Below, one piece after another: positions 53,496 to 64,000 of a stretch of 64,000 nt of DNA (positions are counted from its first letter, which is position 1; each line of letters opens with the position of its first letter). The DNA comes from Diplonema papillatum. Taxonomy: Eukaryota > Euglenozoa > Diplonemea > Diplonemida > Diplonemidae. Location: positions 62,001 through 126,000 of the forward strand of contig JAPJBO010000592.1 of assembly GCA_030068145.1 (NCBI GenBank), read 5' to 3'. Below the pieces are notes generated by a model, which saw only the letters and a program-made list of their open reading frames with translations, was not told the DNA's origin and did no database searches. A program made the translations under genes and the position numbers.

Positions 53496-53655
53496 CACGG
53501 TGGACCGGTCAAGGGCTGGTGCGGTCAATGACCGCACCACGCTGACCGCAATACTGTTGACCGGTACCTTGCGGTCATTGACCGGTTGGGTACTGGTCAT
53601 TGACCGCACCCATGCGGTCATTGACCGCAACATTGCGGTCAATAACCGGTACTTA
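53496..53655. repeat. CACGGTGGACCGGTCA end with TGCGGTCAATGACCGCA array
   Basis: It starts with the same CACGGTG heptamer as the ACTAGT family, then palindromic GACCGGTC and TGCGGTCATTGACCGCA words. A partner array lies at 57217-57290. It abuts the G tract that ends the previous element. Confidence 0.75.
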
Positions 53656-54503
53656 TGAAAGTTTGCAAGGTAAAATAGGCAGCAAAGTGTACCCACGCAA
53701 GGCCTAATTCTCGAAGTACGCACTTACAACTATACGTACCCCCCCCCGTGTAAGTGGCTCACCGTTTTTACCCGTGAAAGCGTCTCAAACCGACCTCGCA
53801 GAGGAGTGAGACACTTTCACGGGCAGCTGACAGTTTTTTGATTGGCAACGAGCCTGGTGGTGTAGCTCTCTCAAACGATGCGACGGTGAGCCCGTGCGAA
53901 GAAAGACACGGGACGCCACGCACCTTTCCATCGTAACAGACGATGTAAAACCCAAGGTTGACTGTCGACCTTTGCAAACTCTTCGATGCAACGAGTGCCT
54001 CCAGTCTCGCAAACAGTTGTGTACCGGCGTACACAAAAATTAGTGTGGCGTCCACTACTATGAGAACAGATGATTTCAACAGGAAGGCAGCCTTTGCAAA
54101 TAGCACAATATCTCTTCAACGAGAGAAAGTGCGAACAAAGGCTGCGAGCGCACAAACAAAGGCAAGTTGTCGACAAAGATTCTACTTGTCGACAGCGGAG
54201 TCGCAAACTTTGCCGTCGTCAGCTCGGCAAAGAAGATGTGCTGCGGGACATCTCTACGGGGCCCACATCGCCATGGAGTTTCTTAGAAAGGGAAAAGTAA
54301 GAACACGTCTTTGTAACTGATATCACTAGCGCAAGGGAATGTTGAGTGACTGCCTTAACCCGGGAAACGAGCTTGGGCGAGGTCACCTTCCATCCACCAC
54401 AACGCCAGTGAGAAACTGCCTCACCGTAAGTACAATCGAATCGAGCATCAGCGCCAATCATGGTCAGCGGATTGAGGGAACCGATTACTGACTCGGTTTC
54501 CAC
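53656..54503. other. Spacer, no gene seen
   Basis: Frames here are short and show no domain. Confidence 0.35.
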
Positions 54504-54812
54504 ATGAGGGAAAAACGTTGCTCGCCACGTATCGTCAAAGCGACAAAGAGCACACCCGGAATGCTACCTGAAGCAGCAGAAGACAAGCAACATCAGAGAC
54601 CCGCAACATCAACATTAAAGCCAGCGGTGAGGGTCAAGAAGACGGCACTGACGCGAGCGAAGAAGCGGACGAACTCTGCGTCGGAGCCGACAACAAAACG
54701 GCGTAGAAGAGCGCCCATCGAAGCGCGGCCATCGCCCAAGGGGGCTAAAGAGGCGAAAACATGACACATCACGTGCGAACCGGCGATGCAGATTATCGCT
54801 ACAGATTCTTGC
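54504..54812 (+). mobile_element. LINE family B, 3'-end copy 5
   Basis: The frame at 54504-54764 matches the basic tail in degenerate form ('LPEAAEDKQHQRPATSTLK', 'KRRRRAPIEARPSPKG'); the 3' signature 'gatgcagattatcgctacag' follows to about 54812. Confidence 0.75.
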
Positions 54813-54829
54813 ATGCTATCCCAAATCTC

Positions 54830-56518
54830 TTTTCGACTTTCGTGGTGCATCAACTCCCTGAGTGCAACTGTGAGAGCCCACCAGTCCCTGCGTGCCGGCA
54901 TCGGACCACGCCTCCACGAGGGTGCAGCTTCGAGTCGAAGCCGACCCACCGGTTGTCCGATAGACGCCGGCTCACCCCCGCAGGAACGAAACGATATCGT
55001 CCCTCACGCGGACTAGCGACTCGGGTCACCATCCGCAAGCACTGGGCTCACCCTGCAGTGCAGTGTGCCCCATACCATCCACGCTCAAATTGCGGTCTCG
55101 ACGACTTCCAGACGCCGCGCAGAGTCATTTGCGTCAAATCGACCGAGCAAAAGAGGAGGTGCGGCTTCTGCACCCACCCTTGCTTCAGCCGGTACCTCTT
55201 CGCTGCGAAGTCGAACTCGACTCCCAGGACAACCGGCGTCGAGCTGGGCTCGAGGACAGACTTCTCGTCCTTGCTCGAGGACAGACTACTCGTCCTTGAC
55301 CATCATGCGGGCACGCTGCAGGACCCGGTTGCGCACAGCGCGAAGCGCGCCCGGACAGGCAACGACGAGGGCCCAGTCGTCGTACCAGACTATCCTGTCG
55401 TCCCCGGCAACCTCCGTGATAACAAAATCAGAGTCCTGCGCAATCATAGAAAACGACCTGCCCAGGCGCCACCAATACAGAGCCACGCCCCCGTCGGGTC
55501 TCCTGGTCCGAAGCCCGAAGAAAGCGCCGTCTTCCCGACCTTCGCTGCTGAAGTCGATGTCGATGTTGCGGGTCCTCGCTCGCCTTCCGCTGCTTCCGGC
55601 AGAACGAGCACCACGCTCTCACGCTTCGCCTGTCTCGGCGCTGACGCGGGGCCCTCCGGCTCCGCTTTCCTCTTCTTCGTCGTTGATTCTTCTCCTCTCG
55701 CCACGGCCGCCCGGTGGTGCCCTTTCCTGCAGCAGTGCCCGCGTCTCCTACTCCTCAGGTCGGCGTGTTTCTTGCAGCTGTCGCACGTCGGCATCTCATG
55801 GTCGAGACATCGGTGGTGATGGTTGCGACAGCATTCCGTTGTCGTCTTACATGTGGTGCACTGCGTCATCCGGTGCTCGGCACACATTTCCGCTCACCCC
55901 ACTTTTCGTGTCGGGAAATCCCTTCCGGTACGAGCCACGGGTCTCCTCCGACAACGGCCGACTTCTTGCCCTTCTTCTTCTCCGTGGTGTCGTCGAAGGC
56001 CGTCCATCTCGCTGCACGCTCCGCCCTCTCTCTTCTGTACGTCGGGAAAAGGTCCATCCCCCACGCCTCGCCTTCAGCTGCGTCTCAAAGACCCCCATCG
56101 TCTCCTCGCCGCCGCGGAAAATTGGCCTCATCTCGTAGCCCGTTGGGCTCCCGGGCGTCGGCCGTCCTACTGGGAATTGGAAGAAATAGGACTTCAGGTC
56201 CCGAGCAGTTGTTGGTACTCGTGGCCCGGGAAAAGCAGGAGGTTCGGGCCCGAGATCCCATCGAGGTGCCGCAGCACGATGCGGACAGAGGAGCGGCAAC
56301 GAGTCCGCACCGCCCCTTGCCACATCAAAGCCTGGGCGGCGGCCGTCGGCCAAGCTCCCCAGGCAGTGATCTGGTCTGCCAGGTTCTTCGGCGGCGACGG
56401 CACCGAGTCCAGAAAAATCTGAAAACTCGTTAACACCGTCCGGGTGGCAGCTGAGTGATGGCCGCCGCCCAAGCTGCGCCATGTACTGCGCCATCTGCAG
56501 GGGGTCGTCGGTGTTCAC
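54830..56518 (-). pseudogene. DIRS-like reverse transcriptase remnant, interrupted by LINE-B sequence
   Basis: Minus strand, in order: 'RIVLRHLDGISGPNLLLFPG' and motif A-like 'RDLKSYFFQFPVG' (56165-56203); then LINE-B material (56140-55515); then 'DPTGAWLCIGGAWAGR', the catalytic-loop-like 'IVWYDDWALVVACPGALRAV' (about 55400-55345) and the thumb-like 'VVLGVEFDFAAKRYRLKQGW' (about 55255-55195), then 'DWWALTVALREL' (54885). W/Y-DD-W with 'VLG.EFD...K.FRL...W' is a pattern I associate with DIRS/Ngaro-type and related RTs. Several frames are used, so it is inactive. Confidence 0.55.
55513..56140 (-). mobile_element. LINE family B copy 6, internal fragment within the RT remnant
   Basis: It begins 'GYEMRPIFRGGEETM', includes 'WTFSRRTEERGRSVQRDGR', the Cys/His module ('CAEHRMTQCTTCKTTTECC', 'HHHRCLDHEMPTCDSCKKH', about 55887-55740) and the first basic patches, and stops at 'AAKVGKTA'. 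The 3' UTR is missing, so this is a doubly truncated or recombined piece. Confidence 0.7.
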
Positions 56519-56779
56519 CCCTGAGACCGATAAAGCTGTCCCCTTTGGCTCTGATCTTCACGCGTCAATGAAGATTCGGAGGACGAGAGCGTTGATGGGT
56601 TTGCGTTGACGACCAAAGTGAACTGGGTGCGGATGAGCAGGACAAGAAAGAAAGGTGCTGGGAATACAAGCTCTGGGAGGCCTTTATCCTCTTCTGCCGC
56701 TCTCCCACAGACGAGTCGAGGAGTCGCCTCGCTCGCGGCTGAGAACGGATCTACCTGGAAAACAGTAGAAAGTGTGTTC

Positions 56780-56882
56780 TATGCCCGTCCCTGTCGGGCT
56801 CCTGGAGCGCTCCGGGGCTGAGCCCCGGGCACCGACCAGCCCCGGGCACCGACCAGCCCCGGGGCTCCCTGCTCCGAGAGCC
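56780..56882. repeat. GCCCCGGGCACCGACCA repeat and hairpin
   Basis: Two tandem CCCCGGGCACCGACCAG units flanked by GGGGCTGAGCCCC/GGGGCTCC words. Confidence 0.7.
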
Positions 56883-57084
56883 ACGGACAACAGGCCCAAG
56901 TGTCGAGGCATGGGCGTCGGGCCCTACGGTGGCGGTGGTCGCCTGTTGCTGATGGGCGACAATGGGCCTATGGCGTGCCCGTAAACATCATGGTGTCCGT
57001 GCTGGCGGAGAACAAAGCGGCGGCGTGTGTCCTCGACGACCCGCTCAATGAAAGAGCGTGAGTAGGATGATAGCTGTCCTCAGG

Positions 57085-57212
57085 AGGAGTCGCCGGACCC
57101 GCGTCTGAGGGCTCCCCAGCAGGGGAGGCGGGTATACGTACAGATTCTTCCTTCCGCGTCTGAGGGCTCCTCGCTGAGGAGAGCGATCTTGCGTTGCGTA
57201 CGGTATCCCCTT
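57085..57212. repeat. Hairpin satellite, second locus
   Basis: GCGTCTGAGGGCTCCCCAGC ... GCTCCTCGCTGAGGAGAGCG ... GTTGCGTACGG, the same dimer as at 30800-31850. Confidence 0.8.
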
Positions 57213-57216
57213 TGCT

Positions 57217-57290
57217 TGACCGCATACCTTGCGGTCAATGACCGCAACATTGCGGTCAATGACCGCAAGGTTGCGGTCATTGAACGTATC
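57217..57290. repeat. TGCGGTCAATGACCGCA array, second locus
   Basis: Four palindromic units as at 53496-53655, directly right of the hairpin satellite. There is no clear CACGGTG terminus on this side. Confidence 0.75.
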
Positions 57291-60222
57291 CTGTGGTAAG
57301 CCACAAGGATTCCTGCCTTTTTGGGTTGAAAATCACCCGGTCTCGGTCTCTCTCTTTTCTGGTAAACGTGCTTCTGCGTTTCGGGGGTCAGAAACGCTGG
57401 TTGGAGAAAAGGTATGTTGGGTGTCACATACAGGGCTTTTTGGTGGGATTTCTGAGGTCACAATCACACGGTGTGCTCCAGCACCGGGTGAACTGTGCAG
57501 TCCATTTTGCGGGTGTCACACCTGCACCTGTGTAAAGTTTAGATGGCTTCGAAGTTGTAGACGTTGGAGTGCCGCGGTCTTGACCAGGACTCGCCTGGCC
57601 GCTCGCGCTCCGATCTGTGCCAAGCAGTCAGGGCGCGAGCGGAGGCATCAAATTTATGGCCTCATACGTCAAGAACCTTGTGCGCCCTGGACGCCCGCAT
57701 ACTCGAGGTTCTAAGCAGCGCCAGAAACTCGCCCAGAATCTGGGGAGCAGCGCCGTGGTCATGGACGGCATCGAAGATCGTCCTCCGAACTCCTTCACGC
57801 CCGGCGGCTTCGCCCGCCGTAGGGAAGTGGGAAGGCCCTCGAGGCTGAAGAAATGAAGGACTCATATTTGGCAAGCGGTCTGAGTCAGACAGAAATGACA
57901 TCAGAAGGAGACGAACCTCAACCTCAGCCGCGTAAACTTCCCGTTTTGGAGGCGAAACGGAGATGCGGGGCAGATGCCCGCGATGGACAGCCGACGTTCA
58001 CAGCTGAAGCGAGCCGCGGATGGCCCGCGAGGGGGAAAAGGAAGTGCGAAACGGGTGGATCATAGAACTCATCATACCTCGTGAACGTGGAGCGTGCGAG
58101 TGTTGCTGCTGCATACAAAGTCAAACGAGAACGCTCGAAAACTGTCGATAACGCCACATGGGTCGTTGCATAGAGAACAGGTCTCGACTTGGCCTGCGAT
58201 AGTGGCATCATGACGAACCATAAGAACCCCACTTATCACTTTCCACCGACGTGACGCCGAAAGTGTCGCGTTTCAGACGTCTACGAGGCGGAGACGCACG
58301 CGAGGGTGCAAGCAGCATTTCAGGGCCGCGCCACTTCGGCTGGTGACGACGAGGCATGGAGGCCTCCGGGTCGTGGGTTGGCGTTCCGTTTACGTCGACG
58401 CCGCGCACGGTTGGGTCTTTGCGCGACGCGGGAGGCTGCGAGGTCAGGAGCAAACGCCGTTCCCGGACACATGCGGAGATGTGGCTGGTTGGCAGGGAGT
58501 ACCCCACTGGCATGATCTTCGCCGGGCGTTGACGAGGCCTGGGTGCCTTTTGGTCGCGTACCGGCAACCCAACTGCGTTGACGCTGTCCCCCTGTGAGGG
58601 AGCGGAGGAGGTGTCCGAATAAAGAGCGTGTCGCTTCACGGTCCTGGAGGCGAGCACGGGTCGACAGGCCGTCGTCCTCAGCTTCGAGCAGGCATGGTAC
58701 GCAGGCACTTTCGTAGAAGTTCGTCTTCCTGCGATCTACGAATTTCATCTCTGACGTATGCACGACTGGTGCTGGTGCCAGCTCGGCTAGCGTGCCCCTA
58801 TTCGACACAAGAACGAGAGTGTGATCGTAGATGATCTGATACCGTCGTAATCCACTGTAAACGATCCCGGGAGCGCTGAGCGCAGTGGCATCGGCGCTCC
58901 CTAACGTTGTGTGTATCGCTCGCTGAACGCTTCGTACTGCAGGCAGGCGGGGCGGGGAGCGGCATGTGCCCCGGCGTCTGTGGCGGGGGCGCGGCCTTCG
59001 GGGACGAGCGCAACAGGTCTGCGAACTCGCCCTCGGTGGCGGAAGGCGCCGACGCGACTGCGAGCCACGCCAGTACCCACTGGGCCACGCGGCCTCCTCG
59101 TCGGTGTAGCCCAATTGGGCGCCTCCTGGGCGCCTCAGCCGCGGTGCCCTCGACGACCTTCAACACCGTCGAGAGACGGCGGTTGTTGGCGGTGAATGAA
59201 AAAAGGGACGGGACATCAGTCCCGATCACCAGCTCACCGCATCCGACCTATTGAGCTGCCTCGGCATTTTTTGTTGAACGCTTACGCCCGCCACTAAACC
59301 CAGATTTACCTGTGTTTCGTGTGGGCTACAGCACATTAACCTCCTTTGATCTATCGCAACTGGCAGTCTCCTCAAGCATTTCCTATAAAGCAGGTGCTTG
59401 AAAAAACAAAATAGTCTGCCCTTACAACCCTGCGGAAATGCCTCAAATCATGTTTTTTCCACGTTTTGAGCACCAAACCGGGCGTTTACACCGTGGTGCC
59501 ACCATTGGGTACCGGTTGATAGTTGAGGAAGGTGCAAACATGGAGACAGCTACAGGAGTCCTGGGCACGTGCCTCGCGGGGCAGGTGGGCCTGTGACCCG
59601 CTTTGAGAACCCTGGAGTCCGGCATGTGTGCCGTTACGGGATACGCTTCCTACTCATGGGAGGCACTCTCACACCTCAAAACCGGACCAACCACTAACGC
59701 AACAAGAAGACAAGAAGACGTACAACTGTGAAACCTTGTGAAACAGTGTGGGAACTTGGACTTGCTCGGCCACTGTGCCCTCCACGGCTCGCGTCCTCCC
59801 GCCGGCTCTTCCCGGCTACTCGCGTCCTCCGCATCTCGGCGTGCCCAAAACGTCCTGGATCTCCCCAAAACCAGTACCTGTTTGCTCTCTATTTTAGGAA
59901 AGACCGACTGGACAAAAAGAAATGTGGTGTCAGTTTCAAAGGTGGCCCACAATTGTATACCGGTAAGGTCCAACAAGGTCCACGCTAGCGGGTTGGCCGC
60001 CGCAAGTCGGGGCTGGTTGCAGTGCGGGCGACAGATTGCTGCAGTTGAGATGGCGCGTCGCGCAGACTTGGAGCCGGCATTGCCGGGACAACGACAGGCC
60101 CAAGCGGTCACCAACCAACCAAGCAGCCCACGAGCAATCATCGTCATCATGAGAGCGAGGCCCAAATCAACGCAATGAAAGTAGTAATTTCAACGCAGGG
60201 GGGCTGGCGGGTGGAGGGCAGC
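57291..60222. other. No convincing gene; 5' flank of Snu114
   Basis: GC-rich frames at 58320-59114 (-), 58798-59229 (-) and 57564-57856 (+) carry no recognised domain. The last few hundred bases probably include the Snu114 promoter and 5' UTR. A 'ccactaacgcaacaag' word at 59692 resembles the foldback at 3306-3489. Confidence 0.35.
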
Positions 60223-61854
60223 ATGTCGGATCAATACGATGAGTTCGGCAATTTCATCGGGAAGATAGACGACAGCGAACCAGAGGACTCGTCGTCGTCC
60301 AGTTCCTCCGATGACGAGGAAGATGAAGAGGAGGAACCCAAGGAGACGCCGATGGATGTGGACAATTCGGTCAGCCACGGGGCAATCGTGCTGCACGAAG
60401 ACAAGCAAGACTACCCGGAGGCCGAGGAAGTGTTTGGAAAGGGAACCGAAGTGGTCGTGGGGGAAGAGGATACGCAGCCGATAGAGAAGGCGATCATCGA
60501 GCCCAAGGTTGAGAAGAAGTTCCACGCCCCGGAGAAGAAGAAGAGCAAACGCATGAACGTACAGGACGACTACATCCACCACGTCATGCGTATGCCGAAG
60601 CTTATTCGGAATCTGACGGTCGCCGGCTCATTGGGACACGGGAAAACCACGTTTTTCGACTACGCCCTTGGCGAGTCCGGCCGGTACACCGACGTGCGAA
60701 AAGACGAGCAGGAGCGGGCTCTCTCGATCAAGGGGACCCCCGTGTCCGTCCTGATGGAAAATGACAAAGGGAAAAACTACCTGTTCAACATGATGGACAC
60801 CCCGGGGCACGTCAATTTTCTGGATGAGGTCGCGGCGGCGTGCAGGCTGTCCGACGGCTTGGTCCTGGCTGTTGACGCGATAGAGGGGCTCATGGTGCAG
60901 ACAGAGAAGGTCTTGAAGCAAGCACTGTTAGAAGGCTTATCGATGGTGTTGCTGATCACCAAGATGGACCGGTTAATCCTCGAGCTGAAGCTACCGCCGC
61001 ACGACGCCTTCAAAAAGCTGCAGCACGTCATCGGCGAGCTGAACGGGTTCATTCGAACCTGTCAACTCCACCCCCGTTACAACGGGGTTCACCCCCGGTT
61101 CTCGCCGGACAGGAACAACGTCTGCTTCTCAGCGGCGAAATTCGCGTGGAGCTTCACGCTTCTCTCCTTCGCGAAAATCTATGCTGGCTACTACAACAAC
61201 ATCGACCCGGTCCGCCTGGCGCAGCGGCTGTGGGGCGAGATTTACTACGACTCAGTGTCGCTGAAATTTTACAAGGAGAAGACGCGGCCGCGACCGGAAG
61301 GCAAAGATGATGACGACGACGATAGTGACGACGAGCTTCCCGAGAGGAAGCTCGCCTTCGTCGCGTTTATCCTCGAGCCCTTGTATAAGATCTTCGCGCA
61401 GGTTGCCGGAGAGGACCCCAAATCACTAGCACCGATGCTCGATGAGATTGGCGTGCGAGTTTGGCGGAACGAACTACGCATGGACGCCGACGATCTTCTC
61501 GGAATCGTGACGAGTCGATTCTTCACGGATCCTTCAGGCTTCGTCTCGATGGTGACCGAACACATCCCTGACCCCTCCTCAAACGCGACGAACCGAGTGC
61601 CGTGGCTGTATACCGGTCCTCAAGCCGGCCCGACGGCGGAAGGCATGCTGCGCTGCGACGCGAACGGCCTGCTTATGGTCTACGTTACAAAACTTTACAG
61701 CCGCGGGGACGCCAGCGCATTCGACGCGCTGGGACGTGTCATGTCCGGTACTCTCCGGCGAAGCAAACAAGTCCGCGTCCTCGGAGAAGCCTACACAGAA
61801 GAGGATCCGGAAGACATGTCTCTTGCAGAGACCAACCGCTTGTGGGTTCCGCAG
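60223..61854 (+). CDS. SNU114: U5 snRNP GTPase Snu114/EFTUD2, first coding exon
   Basis: 544 residues homologous to the N-terminal half of Snu114 (EFTUD2), the EF-2-like GTPase that drives spliceosome activation and disassembly in the U5 snRNP. Features: the family-typical start 'DQYDEFGNFIG' with an acidic stretch; 'LHEDKQDYPEAEEVFG' and 'EEDTQPIEKAIIEPK'; P-loop GHGKTT at 138-143; 'QERALSIKGTP' (G2) at about 163-173; DTPGH at 192-196; TKMD (245-249 region, G4); 'LILELKLPPHDAFKKL'; an inserted Asp-rich loop (about 363-372) and domain II ('LYSRGDASAFDALGRVMSG'). I chose the ATG at 60223 (not 60175) because family similarity begins there. Homology stops at 'RLWVPQ', at CAG|GTATGC; the rest of the gene lies beyond the window. 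Confidence 0.92.
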
Positions 61855-61918
61855 GTATGCCCAGCAGAGAGCAGTCCCTGCACTCTTCCTCGTTTCTCTC
61901 TCGGAAAGGGTCAACGCC

Positions 61919-62895
61919 TACTGGGGGGGCCAATTACAATTGAGTTCAATTGTAATATAACGATACACGGCGTGGAATTGGGGGGTCTCAGACCCCCCCC
62001 CCCAAAACACTAGTGTATTACAATTGAAGTGCAGCTTGCCTGTTAGAAACACGTTGTTGTCGGGACTAAATGACACAGTGTGAGTACAATGCAACTCCGA
62101 GCAAAAACTGAAGGAAAACCTTCACGCAACAAGCGAAAGGTTCGAGCCCGCAGTTCGGACTCCGAGCCCTGATTTCTCGTGCACCGGGTCGGAAATACCC
62201 AACTGGTGTATGCCGTGGGTGTTTCCACCAACACCTGGCAAGACTCCTGCCAAGACTCTTGGCAAGAGAGTACCCCGACTTGGGCCTGAGGTTGACTTTT
62301 TCTGGGGCGGTTGCTCAGTATCAGAGTTTCCAACAGCATGGCGACCGCAGTCCGACGAACTTACTGCTTTCTCTTTTTGACAGAGAGCGCTGGCGGCAGA
62401 CGGGCACCACTGATAAATCTGGGGATAACAAGATGTCCCATCCGATGGGCCATCGCCCCCATGCCGGGCCACGGTCACGATTGGCAGTGTCTCCGGCTGG
62501 CTCCGAAGCTCAACTCCGGAGCTGGCTCAGCAGCTCCGGAGCCACCGCCACACTGCGACATGATCCCCACACAGCCAGCTCCAAGACTTTGGCACGAGCA
62601 GCGACATCACCATGATCATGCTCAAAACCTTTAGAAGACCCGGGTTCGTAATGCACACCAAAACCTCGTTTTAAGATTTCTTCTCCGCTTTGGTTCCAAC
62701 ATGACTTTTCCAAAAAAAGCCGAAACGAAAACGGCCGCCTCACTGACTGGCTCACACTCAACGGCAGTACAGCAACATTACAATTCAATTGTATTATACG
62801 GTTGGGATGCGCCGATTCCCCGAAAAAAAAGTTCAATTGTATTATACGGTTCAATTGTATTATACGGTTCAATAGTAATTAGCCCCCCCCAGTAG
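61919..62895. mobile_element. MITE with CTACTGGGGGGGCCAATTAC ends and CAATTGTAAT words
   Basis: Left end CTACT-G7-CCAATTACAATTGA; right end, inverted, CTACT-G8-CTAATTACTATTGA. Inside are TTCAATTGTAATATA / TTCAATTGTATTATACGG words at both sides (61935-62030; 62780-62880) and a GTCTCAGAC hairpin with C12 at 61985-62008. The interior has no ORF. The G/C tracts are part of the inverted ends. Confidence 0.75.
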
Positions 62896-62999
62896 TGCTC
62901 ACCCTCTCTCTGTTTCGTACTTTACTAACAGGTCTACCGTAATTGGAATTCTGAACTGGACTAAGGCTACTAGGGGGGCTGCCAACTCACCTACCCCCT

Positions 63000-64000
63000 G
63001 ATCGAGCGTAATCGAGCGTAATAGCTTGGGTTAGAATGCAAAGAATCTGTGGCGATAATCTGCATCGCTGACGGCGCGGTTATCTCTTCGCACGTGATGT
63101 GTCATGATCGTCGCGCTCAGGCGCGCGTTTGGTGCTTCGTTTCTTCTTCGATTGCTCGTCCTGGTTCATCGGTTGCGCTTCGACTTCTGCTTCTTCTCGG
63201 CGCCTGGGCGATGGTCGCGTTGCCTTTGATTGCACATCGATGCGTCCTTTGCGCCTTTTCGTTACCGGCACCGCCGCGGAGTCCGATTGCCGCTTCTTCG
63301 CCGGCGTTGGTGCCGTCTTCCCGACCTTCGCTGATGAAGTCGATGTCGATGTTGCGGGTCCTCGCTCGCCTTCCGCTGCTTCCGGCAGAACGAGCACCAC
63401 GTTCTCACGCTTCGCCTGTCTCGGCGCTGACGCGGGGCCCTCCGGCCCCGCCTTCCTCTTCTTCGTCATTGATTCTTCACGTCTCGTCACGGCCTCCCGG
63501 TGGTGCCCTTCCTGCAGCAGTGTCCGGTCCTCAGGTCGGCGTGCTTCTTGCAGCTGTCGCACGTCGGCATCTCATGATCGAGACATCGGTGGTGATGGTT
63601 GCGACAGCATTCCGTTGTCGTCTTACAGTGGCGCACTGCGGCATCCGGTGCTCGGCACACATTTTGACGGCTAGGCCATCACCCTCCCTGTGATGGGCCT
63701 CGCAGCCCCTGCGCTTGCAAACATCGCACTTCACTTTTTTATGCTCGGGGCACACCCGCTCACCCCACTTTTCGTGTCGGGGAATCCCTTCCGGTACGAG
63801 CCACGGGTCTCCTTCGACGACGGCCGATTTCTTGCCCTTCTTCTTCTCCGTAGTCGTCATCTCGCTGCACGCTCCGCCCTCTCTCTTCCGTACGTCGGGA
63901 AAAGGTCCATCCCCCACGCCTCGCCGGTGAACGCATGCCGGCTCGCCTTCAGCTGCGTCTCCAAGACTTCCATCGTCTCCTCGCCGCTGCGGAAAACCGG
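63000..64000 (-). mobile_element. LINE family B copy 7, most complete C-terminal module, running off the window
   Basis: Minus strand from the window end: 'ETMEVLETQLKASRHAFTGE', 'WGMDLFP', 'KKKGKKSAVVEGDPWLVPEG', the Cys/His part ('CPEHKKVKCDVCKRRG', 'CAEHRMPQC'), a frameshift near 63550, then the basic tail ending 'KRAPERDDHDTSRAKR' (stop 63080-63082), the 3' signature (63027-63070) and a CGATTACGCT tail (63001-63025). It matches copy 1 (5331-6242) throughout. The 5' side continues past 64000. Confidence 0.8.

Larger units (their letters stand above)
61855..64000 (+). other. SNU114: Snu114 intron (start), filled with mobile elements
   Basis: The donor GTATGC follows the last homologous codon in phase 0. 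No continuation of Snu114 is found before the window ends, so the intron exceeds 2.1 kb. Confidence 0.7.

Noticed and set aside
53496-57290. One 3.8-kb transposon bounded by the two GGTCAATGACC arrays
   Set aside because: Only the left array has the CACGGTG terminus, and the interior is a mosaic of LINE-B, DIRS-like RT and satellite; the pairing is not supported.
58208-59254. Overlapping long frames on both strands (58320-59114, 58798-59229, 58907-59254)
   Set aside because: GC-driven open frames without recognisable domains; they contradict each other in strand.

Overview
This is eukaryotic nuclear DNA from a repeat-rich genome. Evidence: GT-AG introns (one with a textbook TACTAAC branch point), the first exon of the spliceosomal GTPase Snu114/EFTUD2, an ER-fusion GTPase of the RHD3/Sey1 family, an SSU (18S) rRNA relic, and many eukaryotic transposon families. 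Host coding exons are mid-GC. The Snu114 exon runs 1.6 kb uninterrupted, while Sey1 is intron-rich. An alga (a transposon-loaded red alga or a stramenopile) would fit, but nothing here fixes the lineage.

Layout. 0-2.3 kb: LINE C-terminal relic, then no clear gene. 2.3-40.0 kb: five exons or exon candidates of one RHD3/Sey1-type gene, in order and on the + strand (2310-2801, 2923-3024, 22634-23185, 29492-29619, 39360-40010). Their introns (about 20, 6 and 10 kb) are filled with transposons. Those are: fragments of LINE families A and B; a MULE-type transposase fused to an OTU protease (10.6-12.4 kb); a retroelement coding for a reverse transcriptase followed by a USP-type deubiquitinase and zinc fingers (33.5-39.1 kb, with truncated copies at 9.7, 12.9 and 19.4 kb); a complete-looking DNA transposon with 190-bp inverted repeats (14.25-16.74 kb); a LINE-A copy nested in LINE-B with a 10-bp target duplication (25.6-28.4 kb); and a Ngaro/DIRS-like element with split direct repeats (29.6-32.2 kb). 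40-45.6 kb: rRNA relic, tandem repeats, ORF fragments. 45.6-47.4 kb: an intact PC-esterase/TBL-like gene and a convergent Ras-like GTPase exon. 48-51 kb: a 3-kb CACGGTG-ended transposon. 52.2-53.5 kb: a related-looking non-autonomous element. 54.5-56.5 kb: reverse transcriptase wreckage plus LINE-B. 57.3-60.2 kb: no convincing gene. 60.2-61.9 kb: Snu114 exon 1, its intron holding a palindromic MITE and another LINE-B copy that runs off the end.

Themes. (1) A host GTPase gene stretched to about 38 kb by nested insertions. (2) Two unrelated transposon families here carry ubiquitin-directed proteases (USP and OTU). (3) Four copies of the RT-USP family keep a 94-95-nt element with compensating base pairs, probably a structured RNA. 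(4) Many element ends are arrays of a short palindromic word, often next to a poly-G/C tract. Most transposon ORFs carry frameshifts or stops; the 14.6-16.4 kb transposase and the PC-esterase are open throughout.
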